Below, piece by piece: positions 1 through 13,421 of a stretch of DNA of 64,000 nt; position 1 is the first letter of the stretch; each line of letters starts with the position of its first letter. The stretch is from Eopsaltria australis. Taxonomy: Eukaryota > Chordata > Aves > Passeriformes > Petroicidae. The position numbers and the translations under genes were made by a program. Location of the stretch: positions 1,116,001 to 1,180,000 of the forward strand of contig JAVTVJ010000447.1 of the NCBI GenBank assembly GCA_034509425.1, written 5' to 3'. The notes under the pieces are model-generated. The model made no database searches and was not told the origin of the DNA. It saw nothing but the letters and a program-made list of their open reading frames with translations.

Positions 1-554
1 TGCCTTTGATTCAGAGTGACAAGAAAAAAGTTTACTGTTAAGGATTAATCATATTCTTCTGTTCCCACTCTCCTTCTGCTCTTAGATTCTGGAGGATGCA
101 CTCAACTGTAGTTTTATTCTCACATTATGAAAAAATCTGGTTTAGACTCCATTTATTTGTAATTTATTCTGCCACATTTCTTGCTCAATAGTAATGTAAG
201 TAATGCATGTATTAAACATAAATTTCATTCATTCCTTTTGTACTTGACTAATAAATGGTGACTACTCTCACCAAGCCCTTCTGTTTATCCACGATTCTAA
301 AATGTGTAGTTTGTCTGTTTCTTTGTTCTTCTCACCTTTGAAACATCCTTATGGTCACTATCTCTCAATTTAGCATCACTTGGAAAAACTCTTAACTCCT
401 GTTTTTGATACAGGGGCACTGCTACTTCCCCTTTCCCAAATGTTCCAAGGCACAGCTCCCACCATCACAACGCTGTGAGAAAATGCTCGAGCTGCACACC
501 CCACCAATAACCCAAGGGTCCTGACACCAATAAATTATATTTTCCTCTTTTTCG
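1..554. other. Unique AT-rich non-coding DNA
   Basis: No coding potential, RNA gene or recognisable repeat is visible. Short frames on the minus strand between 422 and 767 run into the CR1 copy that follows and have no recognisable protein motif. The stretch at about 421-540 is somewhat more GC-rich and could be a decayed upstream part of that CR1, but I cannot align it by eye. Confidence 0.6.
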
Positions 555-684
555 CTGGAAGTCTCCAAGGCCACACTGGACAGGGCTTGGAGCAACCTGG
601 TGTAGTGGAAGGTGCTCAGGGGTTGGAACTGAGTGACTTTTAAAAGTCCTTTCCAGCCCAAACCATTCCATGATTCTATGATTT
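555..684 (+). mobile_element. CR1 LINE fragment, 3' end
   Basis: The segment reads as a CR1 3' untranslated region. It has a fragment like GGAAGTCTCCAAGGCCA, then CAGGGCTTGGAGCAACCTGG, then TTTCCAGCCCAAACCATTCC, and it ends in the ATTCTATGATT tail typical of CR1. Only about 130 bases of the 3' end are present, as expected from 5' truncation during target-primed reverse transcription. It has no coding capacity. Confidence 0.9.
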
Positions 685-1699
685 TCTCTTTTACTTTTGA
701 TGTTAATCTTCATTTCGTATAAAGCCTGCTGTGTCAGGAGCAGATCTGTCATTCCAAAACTTACCATGTATTTATCAAATCACACTCATTAATAACAAAA
801 AGAGGAATAAACCCAATTTTTTTGTCTTTAATAATCTCATTCATTTCTCATCTGAAGCTTAACAAAGCCATATTTTCACGGTAAGTAGCAATCCTTCCCA
901 CATGATTGTCATCAATGTCTACAGAATTGTAGCTTTTATTTTAAATGGTATTTAAAAGAGGTTCTGTCATTTTTAGTTGCAAAGATAACTGCTGAAACAT
1001 GAAAGCAAGAATATCAATGCTGTAGCTGCCTCCTAAGCCTGACAGATGCAGTGCCTCTGCTGCTGCTCAGAACAAGACGCTGAGCAGCCATGGTGAAATT
1101 AAAAAAACACAAAAACTAAAAATGATTAAAAAGAAAAAACATAAGCAGCTTTTCTCACTTTCTGAGACTGACTCCTCCCCACTTCGTGTTGCTCCTAAGA
1201 AACTTGTGAGAAAACTCCTTTCTTTCCTGCTTGTCAAGTATGGCAGGATTTGATGATAAAAAGAGAAATTAGGAAGAACTGGAATTGAAAAATATTCCTC
1301 TTTCAAAAGCAAGCCCAGGGTCCTGCACTAAGCACAGGAGAGATGCAGATGGGATCAGAGGGGAGGAGGGTGAAGGAGGATGGATCACCCAGCTTCACCT
1401 CTATATTCACTCTGCTCTTGCAAAGGTTTTTTCCTTTTCTGGACTCCCACCAAGAGAAGTCCATTGCCCCACACAGGATTCTTCAGCTGCAGGGACCTGG
1501 CAGGGCCCCTGACCCAAAGGATGGGACCACATTTGTGCCAACTCTACACACAGCACTGCAATCCCTCTGCCTGTGAGGGATGGGATGGCTGGGACACCAA
1601 ATGCTGAATGTCTCTGTGATAACACAATCTGCCCTACTCCAAGAGCTGGAACTCATCTGAATGTGAGACTTAAATCTAATTCTACAACCATTTATTTAG

Positions 1700-1714
1700 A
1701 AAAAAAAAAAAAAA
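1700..1714. repeat. Poly-A run (15 nt)
   Basis: Uninterrupted A run in unique sequence. No retrogene or SINE body precedes it that I can recognise, so it is treated as a simple repeat. Confidence 0.8.
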
Positions 1715-1729
1715 GCCACATTCTCTTTC

Positions 1730-1990
1730 AACATTGAGGTAATCAAATATCTGGGCTGTGTTGCTGATGGGTTTTACCTGATTAAATTACTACTGGGAGG
1801 ATAAAAGTATTGGTGAGCTCAGAGTGTTGAAGCAGTGCAACACATAAACAATGTGCATCAGCAAAATCCTGACAGTCAAGGGGTTAATTGCAATGCTAGA
1901 ACGAAACATATAAAACTAATCAACATTTATTGCAATTATTTGCAAATGTGTAGATAAATAAAGCAAATGGATGAGGCATTTCCCTTTCAA
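1730..1990. promoter_or_regulatory. Candidate conserved non-coding element
   Basis: Unique AT-rich block with closely packed transcription-factor-like words, such as CTGATTAAATTA, GGGGTTAATTGCAATG and TTTATTGCAATTATTTGC. It has no repeat signature and no open frame. The call rests on texture only: such blocks in vertebrate gene deserts are often conserved enhancers. Cross-species conservation has not been checked. Confidence 0.25.
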
Positions 1991-4900
1991 GAAACTAAAT
2001 ACTGAAAACCACAGTCACCAGGAATTAATTAGACAAATGAGCTGTGTATTAAGTGAATGAAGTAAAGAGAAAAGTTTAAAATACAATACATCTTTAAAGA
2101 GCAAAGAAACTTCATTTCTGACTAAAGGAATGGGCAACAGTGGAATTTGAACTGAGAAACTCTAAGTTCTACAATTACATCAGCCTCTACTGCAGCTGCA
2201 GAGAGTTAAGTTATTGCCCTGGGATTGACTAAACCTGTCCCTGGAAATGGCCAGAGCATTCCAAACTGAAGGATGATATTTTTATGGACTGCTGGTCGCT
2301 TTTAATTCCTCTATAGCACATTAAAATATAGTCACTCTTTTAGCCATTGTAACCTTGTTTGGCACAAATGGTTGCACTCGAAATTCATTGACTTAAATGG
2401 TCCATGGAAGGTATAATTAAGAATTGCTGTAGCAGATTTTTTTTTAAACTTGCAATGCGTTTAATTATTAATGTCCCTCTATCATTTATGGCCCATTGTT
2501 TTTCAGATTTTCCACATCTTTCACCTTACCTGTTCAAAGAGTTACAGAAGCCAGAACAAAGAATTCCAAATACAAAGACATTCACAGTTATCACTAGACC
2601 TTGCAATAGTCCAGAGTGTCTGTACTTTGAGTTTTGGTGATTAAACAAATATCCAAGGTTAGGCTCAATAACAACCTGAGGGCAACACTGTCATTTACAC
2701 AAGACAATTTGGAGATAATATAAGCTCATACACCACTGAGTATATTTGTCATGCATAGATATATGCATTATTTTTTTATTTGCTCTTACTTTAGGATGAC
2801 CTCTGAAAACAACTATATTTATGTTTCTTTGATCTACAGTACAACTTGAGAAATACAGGTTAGCTCGCTGATTTTCAGTAACAAGAGGGCCTGTAACCTT
2901 CACAGATCATTAATTTTTGTAAGTTTTCCATGAGCAACTCCAGTGTTGTTAAGATTCAAATCTGTAATCTGCAAGCACTGATCTCCTTTCTGTAAAATCC
3001 AACAGTGAAGTGACAAGCAGGGCTTGCCTTTGAAATAAAGGGAAAAAATCCCATAAAAACTGCCCCAACTCTTATAGCCAGTACTTGTCTTTACTTCTGT
3101 ATTTGTTCTTATGTATGTTAAAATAATGACTTCTTCTGTAATATTGCTGAAGTAGTCAATCTGGTTTCTTTTTCTGTACAAAAAGAGAATTGTAAGAAGA
3201 AAAACCACTAAACCAAGAGTTATTTATTTCTCTTTCTTGGAATCATTACCAATTAGCTATTCCTTTCAACCATTACCTATGATTTTACTGTTCTGTAAAT
3301 CAAACTGGACCAGGTCTTCCACCAAATCTCTTCCCTCTGGTTGGTATTTCCCCGCTGGACATCAGAAAGTAAATTCTTGTTTCTTGTCTTGGAGTAATTG
3401 ATTCCAATCCCATAAGAGCAGCCCCAACACAAAAACAGTGCTGAGCCTCAGCACCATCATCTCCAACTTCCAAAGGGAACAGCCTGAGCCTGGAAGTGGA
3501 TCTGGAGAGAGGGAAACAGCTGCAAGAGGAAGCAACTGAGTTGAAGGAACAGCCAAATTGAAGATCTATGTCTTGGAGCTCTCAAGGTGACTGAGAGCCA
3601 CGGAATTTCAGGTTAAAGGGCTATTGCAGAGGTGCCCATAATTTTCTCAAGCTTAAGTCAGTGCTACATAAATCAATATACAAGAAAATCCTACCCTTCT
3701 GGAAAAAATAAAACCCTGCAAACCAAACTCCAAAAGATTATTTTGGAGGAAGAGAAGGGACGAGTTGAGCTAAGAGCCCAAAATTCTTATTAAACAAAGG
3801 CATTTATCTGAAAATATAAATTATATATATCCAGTAGACAAAAAAAAGTTTATTACATGCATGAATGCTAACAAGAAAATAATGTAATTTGTCTAAAACT
3901 CAGGTTTTCTGTGAGAATGTTGTTTTATAGAGATTTACACAGCCTGAGAGACTGTGCTAAGATCAGGGATACATTGACTGAGTCCCATCTCACCCATTTT
4001 CTTTCCTGATCTTTGAGGAAAATTTCCTGACAGGGTATCATGAAGCCCAGATCTCCTGGTACCTAAGAATGTGCTCTTCCCTTTCCTGGCCATGCTCCAA
4101 ATCAATCCCAATTACCACAAAATACCAATTTAGCACTTTCCACAGGAGTATTAAATGGCACAACTTGGCTTTAATACCAAATAGCAGAAATAAAGTATAA
4201 AACCAGAGGGTTTGGTGTTATAAACTCTTTATAGCCTTGGACACCATCTCTGGACATAGAGGGGGATCAGACACACTGAAAACTCTCTTTTTAAGAACTT
4301 TCCAAGTTCTTTATAACTTGTTTGTGATGCTGCTTAATAACCCAAAGAAAGAACAGAATCCACTGACTCATTAAAGAAAAGAATCATGTGAATATGTTAA
4401 AAAACAACAAAGGAGTAAAGACATTTGCAAACACTTTTCATTGCACATTTCTGTACTTTCATATCTTTCAATAAAGGTGTATTTTCTAGTAGGGAAAAAA
4501 GCTGATATAACAGTAAACTTTAAATTTCAGGGAAAAAAAAACTGAATGTGCTTCAACTTTCCAAATATGACATTAAGTCAGCATGAATGTGTGTCTCCAT
4601 TTTGAAGAACACATGTACAGAACCACCTTAGAAATGAAGTAGAAATGAGGTAATTTTTTAATATATCCTGCTATAAATTTGGATTTATTTACCAAAAAAT
4701 TAACAGAGAGTATCAGTATCCAGTTATCCACAACCATTCAGAACCATGCCTATTATGTACATTTTTTATACCTGCACAGAAGTATGGAACTAAAACTTGT
4801 CCCCTGACTTTTTAACAAATGCATTTGCATTTTCAGTCTCCTCTTCTTTTACCAGCTGTGATGTAGCTCAGGCTGGGGAGGCATTCTAGGGAAACATCAC

Positions 4901-5118
4901 TTCACACTTGTTCCATGGATAAATTTTCCTCCTAGACACCTCCTGTTGCCTGTGCTGTTCTATGTTTTCAGAAAGTCGTGGGAATCTTATTAGAAACTGT
5001 TTTCCAAGGAATCTCTGCAATTCATTGGGCAGATTCAATTGCAGGGAGGAAAAAAAAGTCTAATTCACCAGGTTTCTTCCAGAGCTGGGAATACAGAAGC
5101 AGCAGCTTCCATGGGTGT

Positions 5119-5152
5119 ACATATATAAATATATGTGTATATATATATATTT
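5119..5152. repeat. AT-rich microsatellite
   Basis: Alternating purine-pyrimidine tract of TA units with a short GTGTA interruption. It is likely length-polymorphic. Confidence 0.8.
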
Positions 5153-5694
5153 AGGTCTGATAATTCAGTATGAGCAGAACAGAATGTATTTTCTATATAG
5201 GAAGCAAAGACATCAAAACAAAAGTATGGAATAGCCAAGAATAATCCTAAAATTTCTGCACAGTAACAGAGAAAGCAAAGCTTTCAAAGTCAAATAAGAA
5301 CAACTTTTACAGGGTACTTTTCTTCTTATGCATTCAATGCCTTGTCCAGATTTACAGTAACAATTAATACCACAACAATAACGAGGTTTGCTAAGACTAT
5401 TCATTACTATTTTATAAGAAAATAAAGCTCTAATTCTTTGTATCTACAGTGAAGAACCGGTAAACTCTGTATTTATTGCTGAGATTTCTTCAGTAATTAA
5501 TCCACACTGAATAATTAACACAGAATGGCAGTCAACAATCCAGACCACTGACACAGCCTCTCCTTCCATTTTTCATTTCCAAAATTTCATTCATTTGGAC
5601 CATTATTGCTCTGTTACCTCCATTTATCTTTTCTGCCTACATCTGGTAACAAAATGTAATTACTACAATATGTTTATTTAGATTATTATATATA

Positions 5695-5726
<32 letters not shown>

Positions 5727-5727
5727 T
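5695..5727. repeat. Compound (AC)n(AT)n microsatellite
   Basis: About eight AC units run directly into about eight AT units. Both halves alternate purine and pyrimidine. Confidence 0.9.
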
Positions 5728-8460
5728 GCTTATCCATTACATTACCAAACTGAAATCTTACGTCACAGACTAATCTACGACAAAACATTCCCAGGGGGTT
5801 TAAAATGTCCCTGCACAATATTCATTATAAATGGAAAATTAATGAGGAAAATTGCTTAAATATTGACTCCAGTTTCCCAGGGACTTGAGATTAACATTTT
5901 TTAAGTGGATGAAAACTCATTTTGATGTGTTATGGTCTTTAGCAATAAATAAGATGCATAGTTTCTCAAAACTGCTATTAAAATAATCTGCTGGTGTATT
6001 CTGAATTTTGCTACAGCACCTGCCTAATACAGTAAACACTCATTCCAACTGTATCACTCATAAAATTCTATTATTCAAGTTAATAGGCCCAGGAATGGTT
6101 AAAGATATTGCTCACGAGTGTGTGCACAGAGAGCATGAAACCCCAAATTTAGACAGGCCCTGTATGAACTGTGACACAAATACATCCATGCAAATGATAA
6201 TCTAAATAAATCACTAAATAATTAAATAAATAACTCAATGGAAGAGTAAATGCTGGGTCCAATCCTCCAAGATAGAAAAAATGTCGAACCGGAGAAGGAA
6301 GAAAGTAGAGATTTTCCATTTTTGATCCTAGGTCTTCAAGCTGTACAGACCTTTCAGAAATGCTACAAACTGCAGTACTATAAACTTAATAACTTATTTT
6401 GACTCTAAAACAGGAAGGCTAATGGGCACAAAGGTTTCTTGTTAAATTACTGGGCAGCTAATAAGTCTATTCGTATTATATTCCTACGTTGGGAAAAATA
6501 ATCCAGCATGATCTCAAAAGATAATAGGAACCTAGAACCCACTGAAGGGCATGACTAACTCCAGACTCATTGGGAACAATCAAATATATTCCCTTTTTTT
6601 TTTCCTTCTGCTGTGTTTTTGAGGTGCCAGTGGCATCAAGGATTTCCTATGTGCTGAATTCTCCCATTTCTACAAGAAGTCCAGTTCTAGATCACTCTTT
6701 TGCATTTCCAAAGGGGCAAGAGGCAGAAAAGCTGCTGCATCACCTGTACTAAAAGTAATTTCTAGTCCATAACCACTTCAAGCAAATTGACTTTCTCATT
6801 ATACTTGAAACATATAAAAAACACGCAAGTCAGGCTACGAGATCACCAACTAATCCCTTTTCCTGCTGCACAAACTAACATGAAAATGTCTCAATTTTTC
6901 TCAATTTCTCCCCTAAATTTTCTTGTTGCTGTTGAAATGCATTTCTGGGAAATCACATGACAGTTCACATCCTTTGGCCAAAATGTGAGATGATTTTCAC
7001 TGCCAAGGAGATTACTTCTGGATGCATAAATACTGTTATTTTTTGCTTCAGTCATCCAGAACACTGACATTTTGATCTGGTATAAATCAACAATGAAAAA
7101 TACCAAATTTCTCAAAAAATTACAGTTCAAATTACGTAGCACGCAGAACACCTCAATTTAGCACTACTTGAGAATATCAGAAAACAGAATTTGGGAAATG
7201 TGATTTGTCTTCTTCCATTGACACTAACAGGAGTTCTTTAAAGCAAAGCACTACAGAACATTTCCCTTCACTTGATTCAACTCTTAATCCAAAGTTAACT
7301 GTTGGGTTTTGCACATTATAATCCAACCAGGGTGTTATAATCAAGCCCATTTCGTGTGTGCAGGTGGGAGGGGGTACACGGAGTGTGCTTGGGGCTGACT
7401 TCATTTAAAGGAGGGCTGAGAAGTTTTCTGGTGAAAGGCTCTGTTGATAAATGGTGGTTAGGAGAAGAAAATTGGTTATTCAATGAACAAAGTGGTGCGT
7501 AATTTATTTTACTTCATTAGATGCTGAATTCTTCAAACACTGCTAGGAATTAGAATGCTTTGAAACTAATTATTGTAAGTACATTTAATCATAGCTTTGA
7601 AGTTACTTTCAACATAGCATGCTCTTTTTGATTAAATTATATCCTTCTGCCATTCCACTACAAGCACCCAATTCAAGGGCAGAAGAGAAAAAAACCAACA
7701 AACCTTTCAAAAGTCATAAATAAAAACAACAACATTTTTTCTCTGTTTTTTTTTTCTGAAATACTTCCACAAACTCCTATTGCTACGAGTGTACCAGTTC
7801 CTGCAGAAACTTGAGTACAATTTTGAATACATAAAAATTATCACGAAATTAAACAATTCTGTTATTATATATGGTACAAATAATTTCAAGCAGAGAAGCA
7901 GAGCAGCAGGGAGCCCAAAGATGAACTAAAATGCACTTGCAAGGTGCATGGATTTTTTTTTTTTAACAAAGATTAAAGGAGCTCAATAGAGTCTCTCTCT
8001 CACCTTTGCTTCTTTGTACATATAGTACTGGTAATCGAAGCTCTCAGTTATGTGATATTTCTCTTTATCATGATAAATGATGGCTGAAAGGAGCAATTTT
8101 GGTACAAGCCTGCCTCCTGCTTGAAAGAAAATTTTGGTTCAGTGATTTAAGCATGGCAAAGCACCATGGATCTCCTCCCTATTCCCAAGTGTGAATTGGA
8201 CACGAGCAACTGGAAATTGGATCAGTCCAATGAAAGAACACAAATGGAAGCTTCAAGGATCTCAGTGATCCCCAGTCCCCTTCCCTGTTTTCAAAAGTGC
8301 ATCTTATGAAATCATTGGATTTCAGTTGGTTCTGTAAAGCTCTAAGTGAAGACAAAGAATGGTTTTATAATCTTCTGAGTATTTTTTCTCTTTTCTTTTG
8401 CAATGTAAAGCACCAATACAATAATGCAGGAATATGCATTACTTTAAGTATATCCCACCC

Positions 8461-8594
8461 CTGGAAGTGTCCCAGGCCAGGCTGGACAAGGCTAGGAGCA
8501 ACCTGGGATAGTGGAAGGTGTCCCTGCCTGTAGGAGGGGATGGAATTTGACGATATTTAAGGTCCCTTTCAAACTAAACCACTCTATATTCCGT
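8461..8594 (+). mobile_element. CR1 LINE fragment, 3' end
   Basis: Matches the CR1 3' end in order: CTGGAAGTGTCCCAGGCCAG, GCAACCTGGGATAGTGGAAG and TTTAAGGTCCC. It closes on a decayed tail (CACTCTATATTCC) instead of clean ATTCTATG units. Only the last ~130 bases of the element remain. The eroded tail suggests an older insertion than the copies at 34.4 and 50.1 kb. Confidence 0.88.
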
Positions 8595-10935
8595 ATTTTC
8601 ATTTTCTCTCACAGACAACTAATACACTAAAGGAGAGAAAAGCACTTTTTCTTCTCCTCTTTCTCAGGATTATTAACTGTCTGCCCAGCTTGTAACAATA
8701 AATGGTAAATCACCTTATGGCAGGAATTAATGTATTTGATAACCTAATGTTTTACAATTTTTGGTATTTCCTTCTCTACAACATGGACTCTTTATTGCAT
8801 TTGCCTGAAGGGCTGGGAAGGTTAACTGGGTAAGATTTATTTTGTAACTCTACAGAGAAATGTTACAGACTTAAATAGCCAAAAATATCCCACAGAAACT
8901 GAGAAACAAAAGTAGATCTTCATGGGCTAATTTGTCTTACTTCTGTAATAGGAAATAGTAACAAAGCTGTTTATGTGGACCACCAGAACTAAAACCAAGA
9001 GGAAGGAAGTGGGAAAAGGCAAAGCCTGGCCTGGAGTCAGGAGCTTGTGAGGGTAGTTAGAAATTTCTAGAGAAAAAGCAGGTTAAGGAGGTGAAATAAG
9101 CAGCAATACTTTAGCAGATCAAATAGAGACGTAGCAGTATACGAATAATGAGATATCAAAGGGAAATAAAAGAACATGTACTGAATATTATCATCAACAC
9201 TGGAGAACAAAAGAAGGAGAGAACATCTCTTTCTTCTTCAACTCCAAAGCGCAATATTCAATAAATAATTGCAGCCTATCCCCAAAATGTCACCCAGTAA
9301 AAGAAAAAACAAAACAACACCTTAATGGCACAAAGCAGTGGTTCTGCTTGTTCTTTTTACTTTCTTTCTTAATGACATATTCCATCAGTTCTGAATTTGT
9401 CAGAAACAGTGATTAGAGGCAGAAAAAAATCTCTTTTGTTATCGTCTACCTTCAACTTCAAAGCAGCAGGGACACTGAGTGAAACACAACTCTATCAAAG
9501 TGAGCACTTATAATTCTTAAGTTTGATATTTATAAATTTACAAGGCTTTCCTAGTCATGCTGCTCAGAACTATCACAGAAAAGCACATCACAGAAACTGT
9601 ACATATTTGGAGGCACCTCGTTCTATTCTGCCTCCACCTGAGGGCTTCAGTGCACACAGAGTATCAAGAGTTGGGGAAAAAGAGAAAACCCCAAACATTT
9701 TCCCTGCCTGCCTCAACAGAGAAAGACTCATTAGATGTTGTTAGGAATCACTCACTCACTTGGTGACTTCATTAACTTCAAGCATTTGCCAACCAATTTA
9801 AATCTATTTTTTATGCAGGGAATTCCCTTTAGAAGTATCCCACATCCCTGCTCATCCTGGCTTCCCCTGTTAACATCATGTTCAGCCTATCTTTGAACAC
9901 TCAGATCACCAGGATCTGAAATCATGGCTTAACCTGTTTTGCACAAGATGTTGATAAACCATTCCGAGCTTCCCGATCAATAACTAAATTCCCATTGTGT
10001 AACTGAACTGCTGGATGATTTCTAAGTAAACTGAAAGATTCCCTAATATCTGAGCACCCTGAAACTGCAGAAGATTCTGTACTGAGTTTGTGTGGCAAAC
10101 AGGAAATATCTCTGCTGCAAATATCAAAACCAAATTGCTAAGGAAAAAGTAATTTGAAGTCTGTTGTGGGCCATATAATTAGGAATACTATTGTAATAAA
10201 ATTCTAATTCTTAAGCCTTTGATACTTGTAAGTTCTAAAGCAGCAATACATGGCTTTTATTGTGTCCATGCTCAGCTTTTACAGCAGCAATATTGATGCA
10301 AAATATTGATGTAAAATAGGCCACACTACACAAATCTGCATTATATGGGTTTCTGTTTTCTTTTTTAGTTAACTACAACTTCTTTACATTTTACAAAGTC
10401 AACTCCTCGAATGTACCAGATTTAGATGGCTAAATGTAGCGATTGTGTATTTCTAAATCACAGTCAGGCTCAACACAAAACAGAATTTAGGAAATTTATG
10501 GTTATACCTGGACATTTTTCTTAAAGCCTCTATAAATATTTTCTCTTCAATTTGCTTTGTTTTCCTTGGATTATTGTGCAGGAACACGAGGCTTCTGGAC
10601 TGACTTACTGGAGTCCTGCTCTCTTAGAGCTTGGAATGCTGTCACTTAAACATTTCTGCACGAGATAACCAAAAAATGCAGACTGAGCTGTAATCATGCA
10701 AATGTGTAAACTCAATGACAATCAACTACCAGGATCCAAAAGAATCCCAGAGACAAAGAGGAAGGGAGCAGTAGGAAGCTGGACTCCTTTTGGGTTGTGA
10801 TCTACAGCCAAAAAAACGACAATTTATAAACAACACAATAAGAGGTTTAATTACTGGGGTAATTTTCAATGCGTAAGTATCGATGCATGTAAAAAACAGA
10901 AAAAGAACTCCAAAACTCGAGAATTTTGTAAAGGC

Positions 10936-10980
10936 ATATATATTTTTTTTTCTTTTTTAATATATATATATATATATACA
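10936..10980. repeat. AT/T-rich microsatellite
   Basis: A TA run, then an interrupted poly-T, then about ten TA units. Low-complexity DNA. Confidence 0.85.
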
Positions 10981-11008
10981 CAGTGTTTCCTGTAATTATC
11001 ACTAGTTA

Positions 11009-11038
11009 ATGATGATGATGATAATTATTATTATTATT
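11009..11038. repeat. Trinucleotide repeat (GAT then ATT)
   Basis: Four ATG/GAT-type units followed by about five ATT units in a row. Short simple repeat. Confidence 0.8.
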
Positions 11039-12228
11039 GCTTTCACATATTCAAAAATTTTCTAAATTGTTCTGATCTGAATCTTTTCATAATTCCTTAT
11101 TAATTACAAGGCTTCCTTCAATATTTTGCAGATTCTAAGTCACCACATTTCACATCTCGATCAGCACTATTGTATCTGGAAGTTTCATTTTCCACCATAA
11201 TTGTAATTGGACTGTGAATCTGCACAACTAATCTTGCAGAGAATTGTCAATACATAACTAAAAGTAACAGGAGAGATTTCTAGTGAAAACAAAAAAAAAA
11301 GAAGAGCATGCAAAATATTTCAATTATTATTATAGGAGGAATTAATTTTTAATGCAAAAATATTTTTTTAATCTATCTATCTACTTTGACAATCAATTTG
11401 CTCTACCAAGTGGCATCATGTAGAGCTGCCAAAGCAAAAGTGACCATGCTAGGAAGCTTTTCAGTTCAGTCTTTTACTCACATTGGAAAGAAAACCATCT
11501 TTAAAATATTAAATACAGCTGTGGGTTTTAGTCCCACAGTAACTTCATGACTGTGACCTTCATAAAAGACTTGGCAATGTCACAGTCATAGAACTCACCC
11601 AGGATATTAAGGGGAGCCATTGAAGGTCAGCACTGAATTGCTCTGATTGAATTCAAAACATAAAATCAGATTTTCACTGTGCGTTTTCTTGTCCTTAAAT
11701 AATTTAAATTCTCTTTGGTAATTAAAGAATAAAAAAAATGCCTTAAGAGAGGGATTATCCTGCAGTGACCACTGCAGGTAGTTTACAGTGTGGCTTATTT
11801 TATAACAATGATGTTCTGAATAGGAATGCAATGACAAGAGAAAGGATAAAAACAACAACCAGCAAAACATGATAAAACTATTCATCCTGCTCCTAATTGA
11901 TCACCTGGGAAATGTCAAACTGACCATGACTGGGCACCTACAGCAAATTGTTTGAGGGATAATTTGATATGTGATGGAAAAATAAAGAGAATTGCAAGGA
12001 ATCAGAAGAAACACAATTATTTAGAATTTCTAGTTCCACTGGAGCTTTACCAAAACTTACTTCACTCCAGCAATATCAGAGAAGGGATTGTGGGCAGGAA
12101 GTGGTTTCAAGCCTATGAATGTGTTCCACAGCTTTCCTTAGTGCTTTCATGGAGCTGCTTTCACAGCAACCTGAGGAACCAATACCCTCAGTGGGACCAA
12201 CCAGCATGGGATCAAACCACTGCAAGGG

Positions 12229-12470
12229 TCATGGAATGGTTTGGGTTGGACAGGACCATAAAGGACCATCCCATTCCATCCCCTGCAATGGGCAGGGACA
12301 CCTCCCACTATCCCAGGGTGCTCCAAGCCCTGTCCAGCCTGGCCTTGGACACTTCCAGGGATTCAGGGGCAGCCACAGCTTCTCTGGGCACCCTGTGCCA
12401 GGGCCTCAGCACCCTCCCAAGGAACAATTTCTTCCCAATATCCCATCTAAATCTACCCTCTTCCAGTTTA
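12229..12470 (-). mobile_element. CR1 LINE fragment, 3' part
   Basis: Minus-strand CR1. On the plus strand it begins with the reversed tail (TCATGGAATGGTTTGGGTTG) and passes through AATGGGCAGGGACACCTCCC, CCAGCCTGGCCTTGGACACT and GGGGCAGCCACAGCTTCTCT. It stops within CCCATCTAAATCTACCCTC. About 240 bases are retained. A 180-codon plus-strand frame (11952-12494) and another at 12119-12529 overlap this antisense repeat and are not genes. Confidence 0.93.
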
Positions 12471-13403
12471 GTGAACCAGCAGCCCAGTGGTTAAGCACAA
12501 AAAATCTAAACCTTGCAAAACATAAATAATATTCACTTGTGTTCTAGGATTTTATATTATGGTCAAATTTATAGCACAATTGCGCAACAAGTACCATCAT
12601 TTATGAAGAGCAATGAGATGCTTCCATTCTAATACCTAATTGTCACTCTGTAGGCATCTGCAGTCTGAGGGGACATCAAAATGCAGACTCAGACAGCAAG
12701 AAAAATATAATTTGTCTACCATACTCATAAAAAAAAAAATCAAAGTGAAAAAGATCAACATCCCCTGGGCAAGCACTGATGGTTTACCATAGTTTCTATC
12801 ATAGGTTTTGCAGTATTTTTCAAAAAAAAGAGAAAAATCAGAAATAAGCCAATTGCTACTGTTCATTCTCCTCATCATTATTTATACTGATCAATGCTTT
12901 TTCAACTCTCACATACAGGGAGGAAACCACACCCTTCACTGCAGAGAACCAGCACTTTGCAGATTTATGAGAGCCTCCTATTTCTACAGAAAGCATCAAA
13001 ATACTTCCCACAGCAAACTTTGAAACACTCTCACAAAGCCTTCGCTTTATCAGATGGGCTGTTTGTAGTACAGGAGAGGGGAAGGAAGGAAAGGAATTCC
13101 ACCAAAGCACAAACCACAGGGATTGAGGGCCTGGCTGCTCCATGATGCCCCAGGGAGCACACAACAGCCCTCCTATTCTGGAATATTCAGCAGTTTTCGG
13201 AACAGATCTTGCCATTATTTCTGGGACACGTTTCTGTGGGGAAAAGAATCACAGGGAACCTCTGGTCTCCTGCTGCCAACAGTTTTCATGCACAAAGAAC
13301 ATATTGATCCATTCTTTCAGTCTGCCCTGGTAGCTAATATCTAATACCTAATAATGACCAGTGATTTAAGGTAACTTACTCCTCATTTTTAGGACTAATA
13401 TTT

Positions 13404-13421
13404 AAAAAAAAAAAAAAAAAA
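13404..13421. repeat. Poly-A run (18 nt)
   Basis: Uninterrupted A run with no recognisable retroposon body upstream. Confidence 0.8.

Larger units (their letters stand above)
685..8460. other. Long unique non-coding stretch
   Basis: About 7.8 kb of AT-rich DNA without a supportable gene. It holds a poly-A run (1700-1714), a possible conserved block (1730-1990), and two AT/AC microsatellites (5119-5152 and 5695-5727). A region at 1290-1640 is richer in G and C and carries overlapping short frames on both strands, but none resembles a known protein or has a convincing exon structure. The part at 7490-7640 is rich in TAAT-type motifs and might be another conserved block, with weak support. Confidence 0.6.
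8595..12228. other. Unique non-coding stretch
   Basis: AT-rich sequence with no defensible gene. Microsatellite-like DNA lies at 10936-11038. Overlapping short plus-strand frames at 9523-9766 lack any recognisable domain. The rest shows nothing I can name. Confidence 0.6.

Noticed and set aside
11952..12494. 180-codon plus-strand frame
   Set aside because: Its second half is antisense to a CR1 fragment (12229-12470), and the first half has no recognisable motif. It is a chance frame across an old insertion.
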